From Bacteroidales bacterium (GTDB lineage: Bacteria > Bacteroidota > Bacteroidia > Bacteroidales > Prolixibacteraceae), in assembly GCA_012729335.1 (NCBI GenBank), contig JAAYDJ010000017.1:1-64000 (forward strand): DNA of 64,000 bases, in the 5' to 3' direction. Below are positions 9,676-18,527 of the stretch, piece by piece (the stretch's first letter is position 1; each line of letters starts with the position of its first letter). A program made the position numbers and the translations under genes. A model generated the notes under the pieces. That model was not told the DNA's origin and made no database searches. It was given only the letters and a program-made list of their open reading frames with translations.

Positions 9676-10709
9676 GAATTGTTCTGAAACACACCCTTAT
9701 GACGGGATTCCTGGCCCTTCTGCTGACCGGCGCCCACCGCCTGGAAGCCCAACCCGTCAAAGCCATCGCCCGCCTCGACTCCACACAGATCCTCATCGGT
9801 GACCAGATCAACCTGGTGGTGGAACTCGAAAAACCCGCGAACATGGAATCGGTTTTCGCCGGAATTCCCGACACCCTGGCGGGCCGCATTGAAGTAATGG
9901 ACCGTTCAGCCATCGACACCCTCCGCCTCGACGACCAGAGACTTAAACTGGTGCAGACCTTCCGGATCACCTGCTTTGACAGCGGCGAATACCGCATCCC
10001 CCCCTTCCGGTTTGACCTTCGGGGGGCCGGACTACCGGACTCACTTTTCACCAACGAACTTATTTTGAAAGTCCTCACCTTACAGGTCGATACTACCCGC
10101 GGACCTACCGATGTCAAAATGCCCTACGATGCCCCTCTCACCCTGAAGGAGGTCACTCCCTACATGATGGGCATCCTCCTGGCAGGAGCCCTGCTCTTCC
10201 TGGTCTTATACTCCCTCAAAAGAAGAAAAAAGAACCTGCCCCTCTTTACGCTGCCCCCCAAACCACAGGAACCCGCCCATGTGGTGGCGCTGCGCGAACT
10301 CGACAGAATAAAGGAGGAAAAACTGTGGCAGAAGGAGAAAATCAAAGCCTATTACAGTGAGGTCACCGGGGTATTGCGCACTTACATCGAAGCGCGTTTC
10401 GGAATACCGGCCCTGGAGCAAACCACCTCGGAGATCCTTGAAAGTTTTGCTTCCCGCAGCGGAGTGGCACCGGAAAAGGCGATGAGCCATCTGCAACACA
10501 TCCTTCCCCTGGCCGACCTGGTGAAATTTGCCAAATACCAGCCGCTTCCCGACGACCACCACCTGGTCCTGGTCAATGCCTACTTCTTCGTCAATGAGAC
10601 CAAACCCGAGGAGCCCGTCCAACCGGGCACCCCGGAGAAGGGGAACGGGGAAGATTCCGGAAGCGCCGGAAACCACGGAGAAACGATAAAACCGTTGAGC
10701 CATGTTTGA
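9672..10709 (+). CDS. Bat-operon membrane protein, DUF4381-like
   Basis: A 345-residue protein with an N-terminal signal peptide (cleavage after HRLEAQ likely), an extracytoplasmic beta-rich domain to about residue 150, one membrane segment (MMGILLAGALLFLVLYSL, about 160-180) and a cytosolic helical part. The layout fits the DUF4381-type protein found between DUF58 and batA in bat operons. The start is GTG at 9672, overlapping the DUF58 stop; the end overlaps batA by 8 bases. It resembles a short BatD and may have arisen from one, which is inference. Confidence 0.78.
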   Translation: MRIVLKHTLMTGFLALLLTGAHRLEAQPVKAIARLDSTQILIGDQINLVVELEKPANMESVFAGIPDTLAGRIEVMDRSAIDTLRLDDQRLKLVQTFRITCFDSGEYRIPPFRFDLRGAGLPDSLFTNELILKVLTLQVDTTRGPTDVKMPYDAPLTLKEVTPYMMGILLAGALLFLVLYSLKRRKKNLPLFTLPPKPQEPAHVVALRELDRIKEEKLWQKEKIKAYYSEVTGVLRTYIEARFGIPALEQTTSEILESFASRSGVAPEKAMSHLQHILPLADLVKFAKYQPLPDDHHLVLVNAYFFVNETKPEEPVQPGTPEKGNGEDSGSAGNHGETIKPLSHV

Positions 10710-11697
10710 CGACCTCACCTTCAAAAACCCGGAGCTGTTTTATCTCTTTTTGCTCCTGCTGCCCATGGTGGCCTGGTATGTGTTGCGCTACCGGAAGAAC
10801 AGCGCCAGCATCCGGATCCCGGGGAGCTCAGCGATAGCCCGGGCTCCTGTCACCCTGATGCACTACCTGCGTCATCTCCCCTTTTTACTGCAAATGGCCG
10901 CCATCTCCCTCTTCATCGTGGTTCTGGCACGGCCCCAATCCACCACCAGCTGGGAAAACGTCACCACCGAAGGTATCGACATGATTGTGGCTCTGGACAT
11001 CTCGACCAGCATGCTGGCCATGGACTTTTCCCCCAATCGCCTGGAGGCGGCCAAAAAGGTGGCCATGGAATTCATTTCCGGCAGGGAACACGACCGGATG
11101 GGACTGGTGGTTTTTGCCGGTGAAGCCTTCACGCAATGCCCGCTGACCACCGACAGAGCCGTTTTGCTGAATCTCTTCAAAGATATCCGCACCGGCCTCA
11201 TTGAAGACGGCACAGCCATCGGTAACGGACTGGCCACTGCTGTGGCCCGGCTCAAGGACAGCCAGGCCATCAGCCGCGTGGTCATCCTGCTCACCGACGG
11301 GGAAAACAACCGCGGAGAGGTGGCTCCCCTCACCGCCGCCGAAATCGCCAAAACCTACGGCATCAGAGTATATACCGTCGGCGTGGGCTCCGTGGGCACC
11401 GCCCCCTATCCCGTACAGACACCCTTCGGCACCCAGGTCCAGAATTTGGAGGTCCGCATCGACGAGGGCATGCTCAGGCAAATCTCCCAGATCACCGACG
11501 GCCGCTATTTCAGGGCCACCAGCAACCTCAAACTCGCCGAAATCTACCAGGAAATAGACCAACTCGAGAAATCCAAAATCGACATCAAAGAATACAGCCG
11601 CCGCTCTGAGGAATTCATGCCCTTTGCCCTGGCAGGACTCGTGCTGCTGATCACCGGCCTTTTCCTGAAAGTCACCCTCTTCAGGAATATCCCTTAA
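10702..11697 (+). CDS. batA: BatA, von Willebrand A-domain membrane protein
   Basis: A 331-residue inner-membrane protein. Two N-terminal membrane segments (FYLFLLLLPMVAWYVL and LLQMAAISLFIVVLA) precede a von Willebrand A domain from about residue 90. Its metal-binding motif is ALDISTSM, with a later TDGENN motif. A C-terminal membrane segment (FALAGLVLLITGLFL) closes it. In Bacteroides the bat genes were linked to aerotolerance, though the mechanism is unresolved. It overlaps the preceding gene by 8 bases and is followed after 1 base by batB, a paralogue. Confidence 0.93.
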   Translation: MFDDLTFKNPELFYLFLLLLPMVAWYVLRYRKNSASIRIPGSSAIARAPVTLMHYLRHLPFLLQMAAISLFIVVLARPQSTTSWENVTTEGIDMIVALDISTSMLAMDFSPNRLEAAKKVAMEFISGREHDRMGLVVFAGEAFTQCPLTTDRAVLLNLFKDIRTGLIEDGTAIGNGLATAVARLKDSQAISRVVILLTDGENNRGEVAPLTAAEIAKTYGIRVYTVGVGSVGTAPYPVQTPFGTQVQNLEVRIDEGMLRQISQITDGRYFRATSNLKLAEIYQEIDQLEKSKIDIKEYSRRSEEFMPFALAGLVLLITGLFLKVTLFRNIP

Positions 11698-11698
11698 T

Positions 11699-12751
11699 AT
11701 GAACGCCATGGAAATGTTCAGATTTGCCCATCCCGAATATTTTGGGGGATTGATCCTGATTCCCCTGTTGACAGCCCTTTTCATTCTGACCAGGATCCTG
11801 CGACGGAGGGCCCTGAGAAAATTCGGCACCCCTGAAATGATCAGGACACTCACCCCCAGTGCCTCGGCTAGCCGTCCTGTGCTGAAATTCATCCTGCTTA
11901 TGCTGGCCCTGGCCTTGTTCATCGCAGGAGCCGCAAGACCCCAGTTCGGAACACGCCTCAAACAGGTGAAACGCCATGGCGTGGAAATCATCATCGCCCT
12001 TGACGTCTCCAACAGCATGCTTGCCGAAGACATCAAACCCAACCGCCTCGAAAGGGCCAAAAGGGCTATTGACAGGCTCATCAGCAAACTGCGCGACGAC
12101 AAAATCGGCCTGATCGTCTTCGCCGGTGACGCCTATACCCAGCTGCCCATCACCACCGACTACAACTCGGCACAGCTCTTCCTCTCTTCGGTCAACACCC
12201 AGATCGTCCCCAAACAGGGAACAGCCATCGGCGCCGCCATTGAGATGGCCATGCGCTCTTTCACCCCCGATCCGGCAGCGGGAAAAGCCGTCATCATCAT
12301 AACCGACGGGGAAAACCATGAGGATGATGCCATAGCCGCTGCCGAAAAAGCACACCAGCAGGGCATTGTGGTCCATACCATAGGCATGGGCCTCCCCCAG
12401 GGTGCCCCCATCCCCGTAGCCAGTGGAACCCGGGGTGATTACCGCCGCGACCGGGAAGGCAAAATCGTTATGACCCGCCTCGATGAGGCCACCCTCGAAA
12501 AAATCAGCAGCGCCGGCGGCGGCCTCTATATCCGCGCCAACACCGCCCAGGTCGGCCTCGACGATCTCTTCGATGAAATCAACAAAATGCAGAAAAGCGA
12601 AATCGAAGCCCGGCAATTCTCAGAGTATGAGGAACAGTTCCAGTATTTCTTTGCAGCGGGCCTGCTCCTGCTTATACTTGAATTTTTCATCATGGAACGC
12701 AAAAACAAATACCTCCGGAGAATTAAACTCTTTAAAACCGCTCAACCATGA
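11699..12751 (+). CDS. batB: BatB, von Willebrand A-domain membrane protein
   Basis: A 350-residue paralogue of BatA with the same order: short N-terminal membrane segments, a von Willebrand A domain carrying ALDVSNSM and TDGENHEDD, and a C-terminal membrane anchor (YFFAAGLLLLILEFFIM). An insert of about 25 residues rich in Gly and Arg (near GTRGDYRRDREG) lies late in the domain. Two ATG codons three codons apart (11699 and 11708) could serve as start. It overlaps batC by 4 bases (ATGA), a usual sign of coupling. BatA and BatB probably form a complex, by family inference. Confidence 0.93.
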   Translation: MNAMEMFRFAHPEYFGGLILIPLLTALFILTRILRRRALRKFGTPEMIRTLTPSASASRPVLKFILLMLALALFIAGAARPQFGTRLKQVKRHGVEIIIALDVSNSMLAEDIKPNRLERAKRAIDRLISKLRDDKIGLIVFAGDAYTQLPITTDYNSAQLFLSSVNTQIVPKQGTAIGAAIEMAMRSFTPDPAAGKAVIIITDGENHEDDAIAAAEKAHQQGIVVHTIGMGLPQGAPIPVASGTRGDYRRDREGKIVMTRLDEATLEKISSAGGGLYIRANTAQVGLDDLFDEINKMQKSEIEARQFSEYEEQFQYFFAAGLLLLILEFFIMERKNKYLRRIKLFKTAQP

Positions 12752-13461
12752 GACCACTGTTACTGATTACTCTGGCCCTCTTCCTGGTCACCGCGGCCAC
12801 CGCCCAAAACGAACGTAAATTCGTGCGCCAGGGAAACCGCTTCTACCTGGAAGGAATTAAAGATACCACCCGTCTCGACACCGTCAGCTTCAGCAAGGCG
12901 GAAACCGCATACCGTAAAGCCCTCGACAAGAGACCCAACGATCCGAAATGGAATTTTAACCTTCAGAATGCGGTATACAAACAAACCCGTTTCGGGGAAG
13001 CATCCGAAGGATTCCGCGGACTGGCTTCCCAGGCTACCGTGCCCGTCGAAAAAGCCAGAGCCCTCCATAACCTGGGCAACAGCCTCCTCTTTCAATCTAA
13101 AATAGATGAAAGCATTGAGGCGTACAAAGATGCCCTCCGTCATAACCCAGACGACCTCGACACCAAATACAACCTGGCCTACGCCCAGAAAATGAAACAA
13201 CAACAGCAACAACAGCAGCAACAAAATCAGGACCAGAACAAAGATCAGAAAAAGGACCAGGACAAGCAGCAACAGCAACAGCAGCAACAACAGCAGCAAC
13301 AGCAGCAACAGCAACAGCAGCAGCAGCAGCCCAAAATCTCACGGCAGAATGCCGAGCAGCTACTGCAGGCGCTTCAGAATGATGAGAAAAACATCCAGGA
13401 AAAAGTGAAAAAAGCCAAAGCGGCCGAAGCCAAAGCCACCAGAGTCGAAAAAGACTGGTAA
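12748..13461 (+). CDS. batC: BatC, TPR protein with poly-glutamine tracts
   Basis: A 237-residue periplasmic TPR protein. A signal peptide ends at about residue 20 (TAATAQ). TPR-like helices follow (AETAYRKALDKRPNDPKWNFNLQNA and ALHNLGNSLLFQSKIDESIEAYKDALRHNPDD). Then come a 9-glutamine tract (13198-13224), an Asn/Asp/Lys/Gln linker and a 21-glutamine tract of mixed CAG/CAA codons (13267-13329). The C-terminus EAKATRVEKDW is typical of BatC. Low-complexity linkers are common in this family, but a 21-Gln run is long and prone to length change. Confidence 0.92.
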   Translation: MRPLLLITLALFLVTAATAQNERKFVRQGNRFYLEGIKDTTRLDTVSFSKAETAYRKALDKRPNDPKWNFNLQNAVYKQTRFGEASEGFRGLASQATVPVEKARALHNLGNSLLFQSKIDESIEAYKDALRHNPDDLDTKYNLAYAQKMKQQQQQQQQQNQDQNKDQKKDQDKQQQQQQQQQQQQQQQQQQQQQPKISRQNAEQLLQALQNDEKNIQEKVKKAKAAEAKATRVEKDW

Positions 13462-13535
13462 TTTTGGCATATGGAACGGTTTGGGAGACTTCATTCCGGG
13501 GATAATTAAGATAAAGACCACAATTGACCGAGGAT

Positions 13536-15377
13536 ATGTTCAGAAAAACAGTGATCATTGCAGTCATGGTGCTCCTTGGGTTCCGTCTGGGGGCTGAGGA
13601 GACCCGTCTGGTGATGTCGGCGCCCAATGCGGTGGCCGTCGGGGACCAATTCAGGCTGACCTTCAACATCAACCAGCGGGGAGAGAACCTCACCCTGCCC
13701 GACCTGTCGAGTTTCGATGTATTGATGGGGCCGAGTTTCTCCTCCTCCACCTCCATCCAGTACATCAACGGCAAAAGCAGCCAAAGCCAGGATTTTGCTT
13801 ACACCTACATCCTGAGGGCAAAAGAAACGGGGAGTTTTACCATCAGGCCCGGGTCGATCGAGGTCGATGGCAAAATCTACCAATCCAATGCGCTGACCAT
13901 CCAGGTGGTATCTGGCCAGGCTCAGGGGAGCACGGCACAGGGGGGACAGGCACAGACTGACACTCCCTCCGGGTCAGGTGAGGCTGAAGCCTCCTCCGCG
14001 ACCATCAGCAAAAGTGACCTGTTCATTCGCCTGGAGCTCAGCCGCCGCCAGGCCTGGAAAGGACAGCAGATCATCGCCACCGTGAAGCTCTATGCCAATC
14101 CCAACCTTCCCCTGGCAGGCTTCGAAGAGGTCAACCTCCCCACCTATGAGGGATTCTACACCCAGGATATTGAAATCCCCCAGCAAATCAACTTCAAAAG
14201 GGAAGTATACAACGACAAAATATACCAGGTAGGCATCCTCAAGAAAACCGTGCTCTTCCCGCAACAAACGGGAACCCTCACCATCAGGCCCTTCAGTATC
14301 ACTACCCAGGTACAGCAAAGGGTGAGGCAACGCAGCTTCTTCGACGATTTCTTCACGGGAGTGCAAACGGTCAGGGCTAAGCTTACCAGTGATGCGGTGA
14401 CGGTTTCGGTTAAGGAGCTTCCCCCTGCACCGGCCGGTTTTTCAGGAGGCGTGGGGGAGTTCAGAATCTCCCCTGAGCTGGATTTGAACGAAGTCACCAC
14501 CAACGATGCCGTGACCTTAAAACTCCACATCACGGGCAATGGTAACATCAGGTTGATTCAGACGCCCCAGCTGAACCTGCCGGGTGACTTCGAACAGTAT
14601 GATCCCACGGTCACCGACAACGTCAGGGCTTCCGATGCGGGCGTGACCGGCACCAAAACCATTGAGTACCTCTTCCAGCCCAAATACGAGGGCACGTTTA
14701 AGATTCCACCGATGACCTTTTCGTGGTTTAACCCCCAGAGCGGGCAGTACGAACGCCAGTCTACCCCTGAGTATGAGCTGAAGGTCACCCGGGGCAGCGG
14801 CGATGCCGGCACCAGTACGGTCAGGCAGCTCCGCAAACAGGATGTGCAAAGCCTGGGACAGGACATCCGCTATATCAGCCAGAAGCAGGAGCGGTTGCAC
14901 CCCAGGGGAAGTTCCTGGTTCGGGAGTACCTACTTCTGGTCGGTATATCTTCTGGGTGCCACCGCCTTTGCCGTTTTCTTCGTGGTTTACCGCAAGAAGA
15001 TGGAGGAGAATGCCAACATCGCCCTGGTACGCAATAAAAAGGCGAGCCGTTTGGCCCGCCGGCATCTCAAGGTGGCCGCCGGCCACCTCCGCCAGAACCA
15101 GGACGAAGCCTTCCATGACGCCCTCCTCAAGGCGATCTGGGGATACCTCAGCGACAAACTGGGCATCCCTCTGGCCAACCTGCGCAGGGAAACCGCCACC
15201 GAAGGCCTCGAAGCCGCAAAGGCCGCACCGGAACTGATCGACAAACTGCTGGCCATCACCGACCAGTGCGAATACGCCCGCTTCGCCCCCGCCGCCGGAA
15301 ACAAGGCCATGCACGAACTCTATGACCGCGCCGCAGAGGTCATCACCACGCTTGAAAAACAGATTAAAAAACAATGA
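13536..15377 (+). CDS. batD: BatD, oxygen-tolerance family membrane protein
   Basis: About 613 residues. The ATG at 13536 follows GACCGAGG and gives the signal peptide MFRKTVIIAVMVLLGFRLGA; a TTG at 13524 would add four residues. Repeated beta-rich extracytoplasmic domains fill residues 20-450, including DLSSFDVLMGPSFSSSTSIQ and TIRPGSIEVDGKIYQSNAL, the BatD hallmark. A Gln/Gly/Ser-rich linker lies near residues 125-150. A membrane segment (FWSVYLLGATAFAVFFVVY) and a cytosolic helical tail close it. A 74-base gap separates it from batC, and it overlaps batE by 4 bases. Function is known only as part of the Bat set. Confidence 0.93.
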   Translation: MFRKTVIIAVMVLLGFRLGAEETRLVMSAPNAVAVGDQFRLTFNINQRGENLTLPDLSSFDVLMGPSFSSSTSIQYINGKSSQSQDFAYTYILRAKETGSFTIRPGSIEVDGKIYQSNALTIQVVSGQAQGSTAQGGQAQTDTPSGSGEAEASSATISKSDLFIRLELSRRQAWKGQQIIATVKLYANPNLPLAGFEEVNLPTYEGFYTQDIEIPQQINFKREVYNDKIYQVGILKKTVLFPQQTGTLTIRPFSITTQVQQRVRQRSFFDDFFTGVQTVRAKLTSDAVTVSVKELPPAPAGFSGGVGEFRISPELDLNEVTTNDAVTLKLHITGNGNIRLIQTPQLNLPGDFEQYDPTVTDNVRASDAGVTGTKTIEYLFQPKYEGTFKIPPMTFSWFNPQSGQYERQSTPEYELKVTRGSGDAGTSTVRQLRKQDVQSLGQDIRYISQKQERLHPRGSSWFGSTYFWSVYLLGATAFAVFFVVYRKKMEENANIALVRNKKASRLARRHLKVAAGHLRQNQDEAFHDALLKAIWGYLSDKLGIPLANLRRETATEGLEAAKAAPELIDKLLAITDQCEYARFAPAAGNKAMHELYDRAAEVITTLEKQIKKQ

Positions 15378-16129
15378 CGATGAGATATCTTCCCTTATTA
15401 TTCCTCCTGCTCCTCATCCCCGGCAAGATGACCGCCCAGGGAGACCTCCCCGGAGAGGCCGGAAAGTATTATGCCAGCCAGGACTATGCCAGGGCTGCTG
15501 AAATGTGGGAACAGGTACTGGCTTCTGGCAAAGAGTCGGCCGAAATCTATTATAACCTGGGAAACGCCTACTTTAAAATGGGAGACCATGTGAGAGCCAT
15601 CCTCAACTATGAAAGGGCAAGGCTCCTGGCCCCCCAGAATGACGATATCGCCTTCAACCTCACCATCGCCAACCAATCGGTGGTCGACCGCATTGAGGAA
15701 CTCCCGCGGCCTTTCTTTGCCCGATGGATGACCTCCCTGGCCCAAAAAGCCTCCGCCGACGGCTGGGCCCGGCTGAGCTCCGCCACCTTCCTGCTCTTTC
15801 TCATTCTCCTGGGAAGTTACCTCTTCAGCCGCTCCGCCCTGATCAAAAAAGTGGCCTTTTTCATGGCCATTGCCGCCATCCTTCTCTCTCTGGTCAGCTT
15901 CTTCCTCGCAAGACAAAACCATATCCGCCTGAAAAACCGAACAGGCGCCATCATCCAATGCCCCAGGAGCACCATCAAAAGCTCCCCCTCCGATACCGGC
16001 ACCGACCTCTTCCTCATACATGAGGGCCTTAAGGTGGAAATCACCGACAGCCTCGACTCGTGGAAGGAGATCCGCCTTCCCGACGGCAACAAGGGATGGC
16101 TGAAAGACTCCTGCCTGGTCAGAATCTGA
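15374..16129 (+). CDS. batE: BatE, TPR and SH3-like membrane protein
   Basis: A 251-residue protein closing the bat operon. A signal peptide (ending near GKMTAQ) is followed by two TPR units (AEIYYNLGNAYFKMGDHVRAILNYERA). Two membrane segments come next (FLLFLILLGSYLFS and VAFFMAIAAILLSLVSFFLA). A C-terminal SH3-like domain (KVEITDSLDSWKEIRLPDGNKGWL) completes it. The TPR and SH3 parts fit binding to other Bat proteins and perhaps peptidoglycan; this is inference. The ATGA overlap with batD suggests coupled translation. Confidence 0.9.
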   Translation: MTMRYLPLLFLLLLIPGKMTAQGDLPGEAGKYYASQDYARAAEMWEQVLASGKESAEIYYNLGNAYFKMGDHVRAILNYERARLLAPQNDDIAFNLTIANQSVVDRIEELPRPFFARWMTSLAQKASADGWARLSSATFLLFLILLGSYLFSRSALIKKVAFFMAIAAILLSLVSFFLARQNHIRLKNRTGAIIQCPRSTIKSSPSDTGTDLFLIHEGLKVEITDSLDSWKEIRLPDGNKGWLKDSCLVRI

Positions 16130-16230
16130 TCCTTTCTGGAACGACCCCGGGCCGAACTTTCGAACACTGCCGGGGAATATTCCGGCAATGCGTCTCCCTG
16201 CCGTTAATTTCACCCCATTTTAAATACCCT

Positions 16231-16263
16231 TTTGTCTCTTATCGGGGCAAACCATTAATTTTG
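16231..16263 (+). promoter_or_regulatory. Promoter of fabI
   Basis: TTTG at 16231-16234 and TAATTTTG at 16256-16263 match the Bacteroidota -33 and -7 elements with a 21-base spacer. The predicted start lies a few bases before the fabI ATG at 16285, giving a very short leader. The element lies in the 155-base gap after batE, so fabI is likely transcribed separately from the bat operon. Confidence 0.7.
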
Positions 16264-16284
16264 CACCAAAAAGTTACCTGCAAA

Positions 16285-17154
16285 ATGTCATATCAGTTGT
16301 TACAAGGAAAAAGAGGCATCATTTTCGGTGCCCTGAATGCCGACTCCATTGCCTGGAAGGTGGCGGAAATGGCTTTTGAGGAAGGGGCCACATTCACCCT
16401 GACCAACACACCCGTTGCCCTGCGTATGGGAGACACTCCGAAACTGGCCGAAAAACTGGGTCTTCCCCTCATTGGGGCTGATGCCACCAATGTCGACGAC
16501 CTGAGGAACCTCTTCACCCAATCCATGGAACAATTGGGGGGAAAGATCGATTTTGTGCTCCACTCCATCGGTATGTCGCCCAATGTGCGTAAAGGACGCC
16601 ACTACAGCGACCTCGATTACCAGATGCTGGAGAAGACCCTTGACATTTCGGCTATTTCCCTCCATAAGATGCTGCAGGTAGCCCGTAAACTCGATGCCAT
16701 CAACGAATGGGGATCGGTGGTCGCCCTCAGCTACGTGGCCGCCCAGCGCACCTTCTACGGGTACAACGACATGGCCGACGCCAAAGCCCTCCTCGAATCA
16801 ATCACCCGGAGTTTCGGCTACATCTACGGCATGGAACGTAAGGTGCGCATCAATACCGTTTCCCAGTCGCCGACCATCACCACCGCGGGCAGCGGCGTCA
16901 AAGGCTTCGACAAACTCCTCGACTTCGCCGAAAGAATGTCCCCCCTCGGGAATGCCACCGGCGACGAATGCGCCACCTATTGCATCACCCTCTTCTCCGA
17001 CCTGACACGCAAGGTCACCATGCAAAACCTCTATCACGACGGCGGATTCTCCTCCATGGGCATGAGCCTGAGCGCCCTCCAACAGTACGAGAAAGGCATG
17101 GAATGCCCCTGCGAAAAAACCGACTCCCAGGGCGACCAGCACCTTTACGACTGA
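16285..17154 (+). CDS. fabI: Enoyl-[acyl-carrier-protein] reductase FabI
   Basis: Reduces trans-2-enoyl-ACP with NAD(P)H in the last step of each fatty-acid elongation cycle. The ATG at 16285 gives 289 residues and the typical Bacteroidota N-terminus MSYQLLQGKRGIIFGALNAD; an upstream in-frame start would run through the promoter. Family motifs are LHSIGMSPNVRK, then YVAAQRTFYGYNDMADAK with the catalytic tyrosines and lysine, then RINTVSQSPT. The tail (after about residue 265) is longer than in E. coli FabI, as in other members of the phylum. The next gene starts 15 bases later and may be cotranscribed. Confidence 0.95.
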   Translation: MSYQLLQGKRGIIFGALNADSIAWKVAEMAFEEGATFTLTNTPVALRMGDTPKLAEKLGLPLIGADATNVDDLRNLFTQSMEQLGGKIDFVLHSIGMSPNVRKGRHYSDLDYQMLEKTLDISAISLHKMLQVARKLDAINEWGSVVALSYVAAQRTFYGYNDMADAKALLESITRSFGYIYGMERKVRINTVSQSPTITTAGSGVKGFDKLLDFAERMSPLGNATGDECATYCITLFSDLTRKVTMQNLYHDGGFSSMGMSLSALQQYEKGMECPCEKTDSQGDQHLYD

Positions 17155-17169
17155 CACCATCGGGTTTAA

Positions 17170-17685
17170 ATGTTTTTAGGAATTTTTAAACCATTTTCAG
17201 GCTGGGAAAAATTCTTTCCCCGTGATTTCTTCAGCCAGATGCCGGGGCATCCCTTGTCAGGAGATTCCCTCTTTGCTTTCCCGGCCCCATTCGACAGACT
17301 CCCCTTCAGCTTTTTCCACGAAGACGAACTCTTCCCCGGGTTCGGGAACCTTCCCGGAGACTCAGCCCGGAACTTCATCTTTCACAACGACACCTCTTTC
17401 TTTATGGGGCCCCATTCCTCCTTCATGCTTCCCCCAGGGTTTTTCATCCCCGGACAGGAGGGTATCGACGACATCAGAGAACTCCTTGAACACCATTTCA
17501 AATCATTTGATTTCGGGGAATTCCCTCCCGGTTTGGGGGAACCTCCCGCTCCTTTCCAGCGCTTCCTTGATCCCGACCAGCAAAAGGAGTGGGAGGAACT
17601 GATCAAAAAACAGGAAAAGGAAATGCAGGAGTTCCGCGATAAATGGGAGAAAAAGAAACCAACCCCCGGCCTTGAAAAGATGTGA
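17170..17685 (+). CDS. Unrecognised Phe/Pro-rich protein
   Basis: A 171-residue frame with the C-rich third positions of its neighbours, so probably a real gene, but no family is recognised. It is rich in Phe, Pro and Gly (FFPRDFFSQMPGHPLSG, FMLPPGFFIPGQEGID) and ends in a charged helix (QQKEWEELIKKQEKEMQEFRDKWEKKK). No signal peptide or membrane segment is clear. The start is uncertain. The ATG at 17170 has no ribosome site and lies inside an 8-bp inverted repeat (GGTTTAAA 17163-17170, TTTAAACC 17185-17192); the ATG at 17239 is the alternative. It lies between fabI and a terminator-like hairpin. Confidence 0.6.
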   Translation: MFLGIFKPFSGWEKFFPRDFFSQMPGHPLSGDSLFAFPAPFDRLPFSFFHEDELFPGFGNLPGDSARNFIFHNDTSFFMGPHSSFMLPPGFFIPGQEGIDDIRELLEHHFKSFDFGEFPPGLGEPPAPFQRFLDPDQQKEWEELIKKQEKEMQEFRDKWEKKKPTPGLEKM

Positions 17686-17690
17686 AGCAG

Positions 17691-17732
17691 AAACCCCGGA
17701 ACAACAAGCTTTGACTTGTCATTCCGGGGTTT
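17691..17732 (+). terminator. Hairpin ending the fabI unit
   Basis: AAACCCCGGAA (17691-17701) pairs perfectly with TTCCGGGGTTT (17722-17732), and ACAAG/CTTGT inside extends the helix. The T tail is weak on both strands, so terminator function is only likely. Confidence 0.55.
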
Positions 17733-17837
17733 ACTCATTCCATCGGGTCTGATCTGCAGGGAGGTGGTGAGCCTCAGCTGATTATTCCAGAAAAACTGCC
17801 CTGGCGATGATCAGGAGCAGGACCATGCGGGTACTGA

Positions 17838-18446
17838 TCAGTTGGCAGGCGCACGCTTGATGCTGCAACCCACAGGCTTCGTCTCCGTCACCGCGATGGC
17901 CTTTCCTGCTGAAAGGGCCGCAATGGCATCCTTCACATAACTGTGCTTCACCTTTGAAGCATCGTCATAGTTGTCATCGATCGCCCCCTTGTAAACCAGA
18001 CGCCTCTGACTGTCAAGCAGAAACGCGTGCGGAGTGGTCTGCCCTCCATAAGAATTGGCCAGCTTGCTGCCCGCATCCACCACATAGGGAACTTCATACC
18101 CCTTCTCCGAGGCATGCTTTTTCATCTCCTCCAAAGAATCTACCCCCTGCCGGTTCTGACAATTTGAATTCACCACAATCAACCCTACCTTATGCTTCCC
18201 GGCAAAGGCCTTCAATTCATTATAGCGACCTTCCCATTTCAATACAAAAGGACAGGTATTGGATGAAAAGAGCACCAGCACCCCGTTCTCCCCGGCAACA
18301 TCGTCTACGCTTAGCTTCTTACCCGACACATCGGTCATCTTCACATCGGTAAAGGGAGCCTTACCCCCCATCTCCAGTTTCTGGCCCACCGCCGCAGAGG
18401 CGATCACCACCGAAAAAATCATCATAAAGAGACGCACACTTTTCAT
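17838..18446 (-). CDS. Exported PRX_like1 redoxin (AhpC/TSA-thioredoxin fold)
   Basis: A 202-residue protein. The ATG at 18444-18446 gives a signal peptide (MKSVRLFMMIFSVVIASAAVGQ); the longer frame upstream is unlikely. The redoxin domain has LFSSNTCPFVLKWEGRYNEL, where the cysteine sits at the peroxidatic position of PRX_like1 proteins. No CxxC is present, so it is not a classical thioredoxin. The DNYDDASKV segment and the GCSIKR tail are typical of this subgroup in the phylum and supply a second cysteine. A role in periplasmic thiol or peroxide chemistry is inferred; the substrate is unknown. It is divergent from pdxH with 81 bases between starts. Confidence 0.85.
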   Translation of the reverse strand: MKSVRLFMMIFSVVIASAAVGQKLEMGGKAPFTDVKMTDVSGKKLSVDDVAGENGVLVLFSSNTCPFVLKWEGRYNELKAFAGKHKVGLIVVNSNCQNRQGVDSLEEMKKHASEKGYEVPYVVDAGSKLANSYGGQTTPHAFLLDSQRRLVYKGAIDDNYDDASKVKHSYVKDAIAALSAGKAIAVTETKPVGCSIKRAPAN

Positions 18447-18527
18447 TTTTGTAGTATTAATTTTCACATATATTAAACAACTCACCTCTTTTTTAAACAA
18501 CGGGCCCTGCAAAATGTTTAAGGGGAT

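Noticed and set aside
12760-13314. 184-residue poly-Leu frame on the minus strand
   Set aside because: The Leu run is the complement of the poly-Gln codons in batC.
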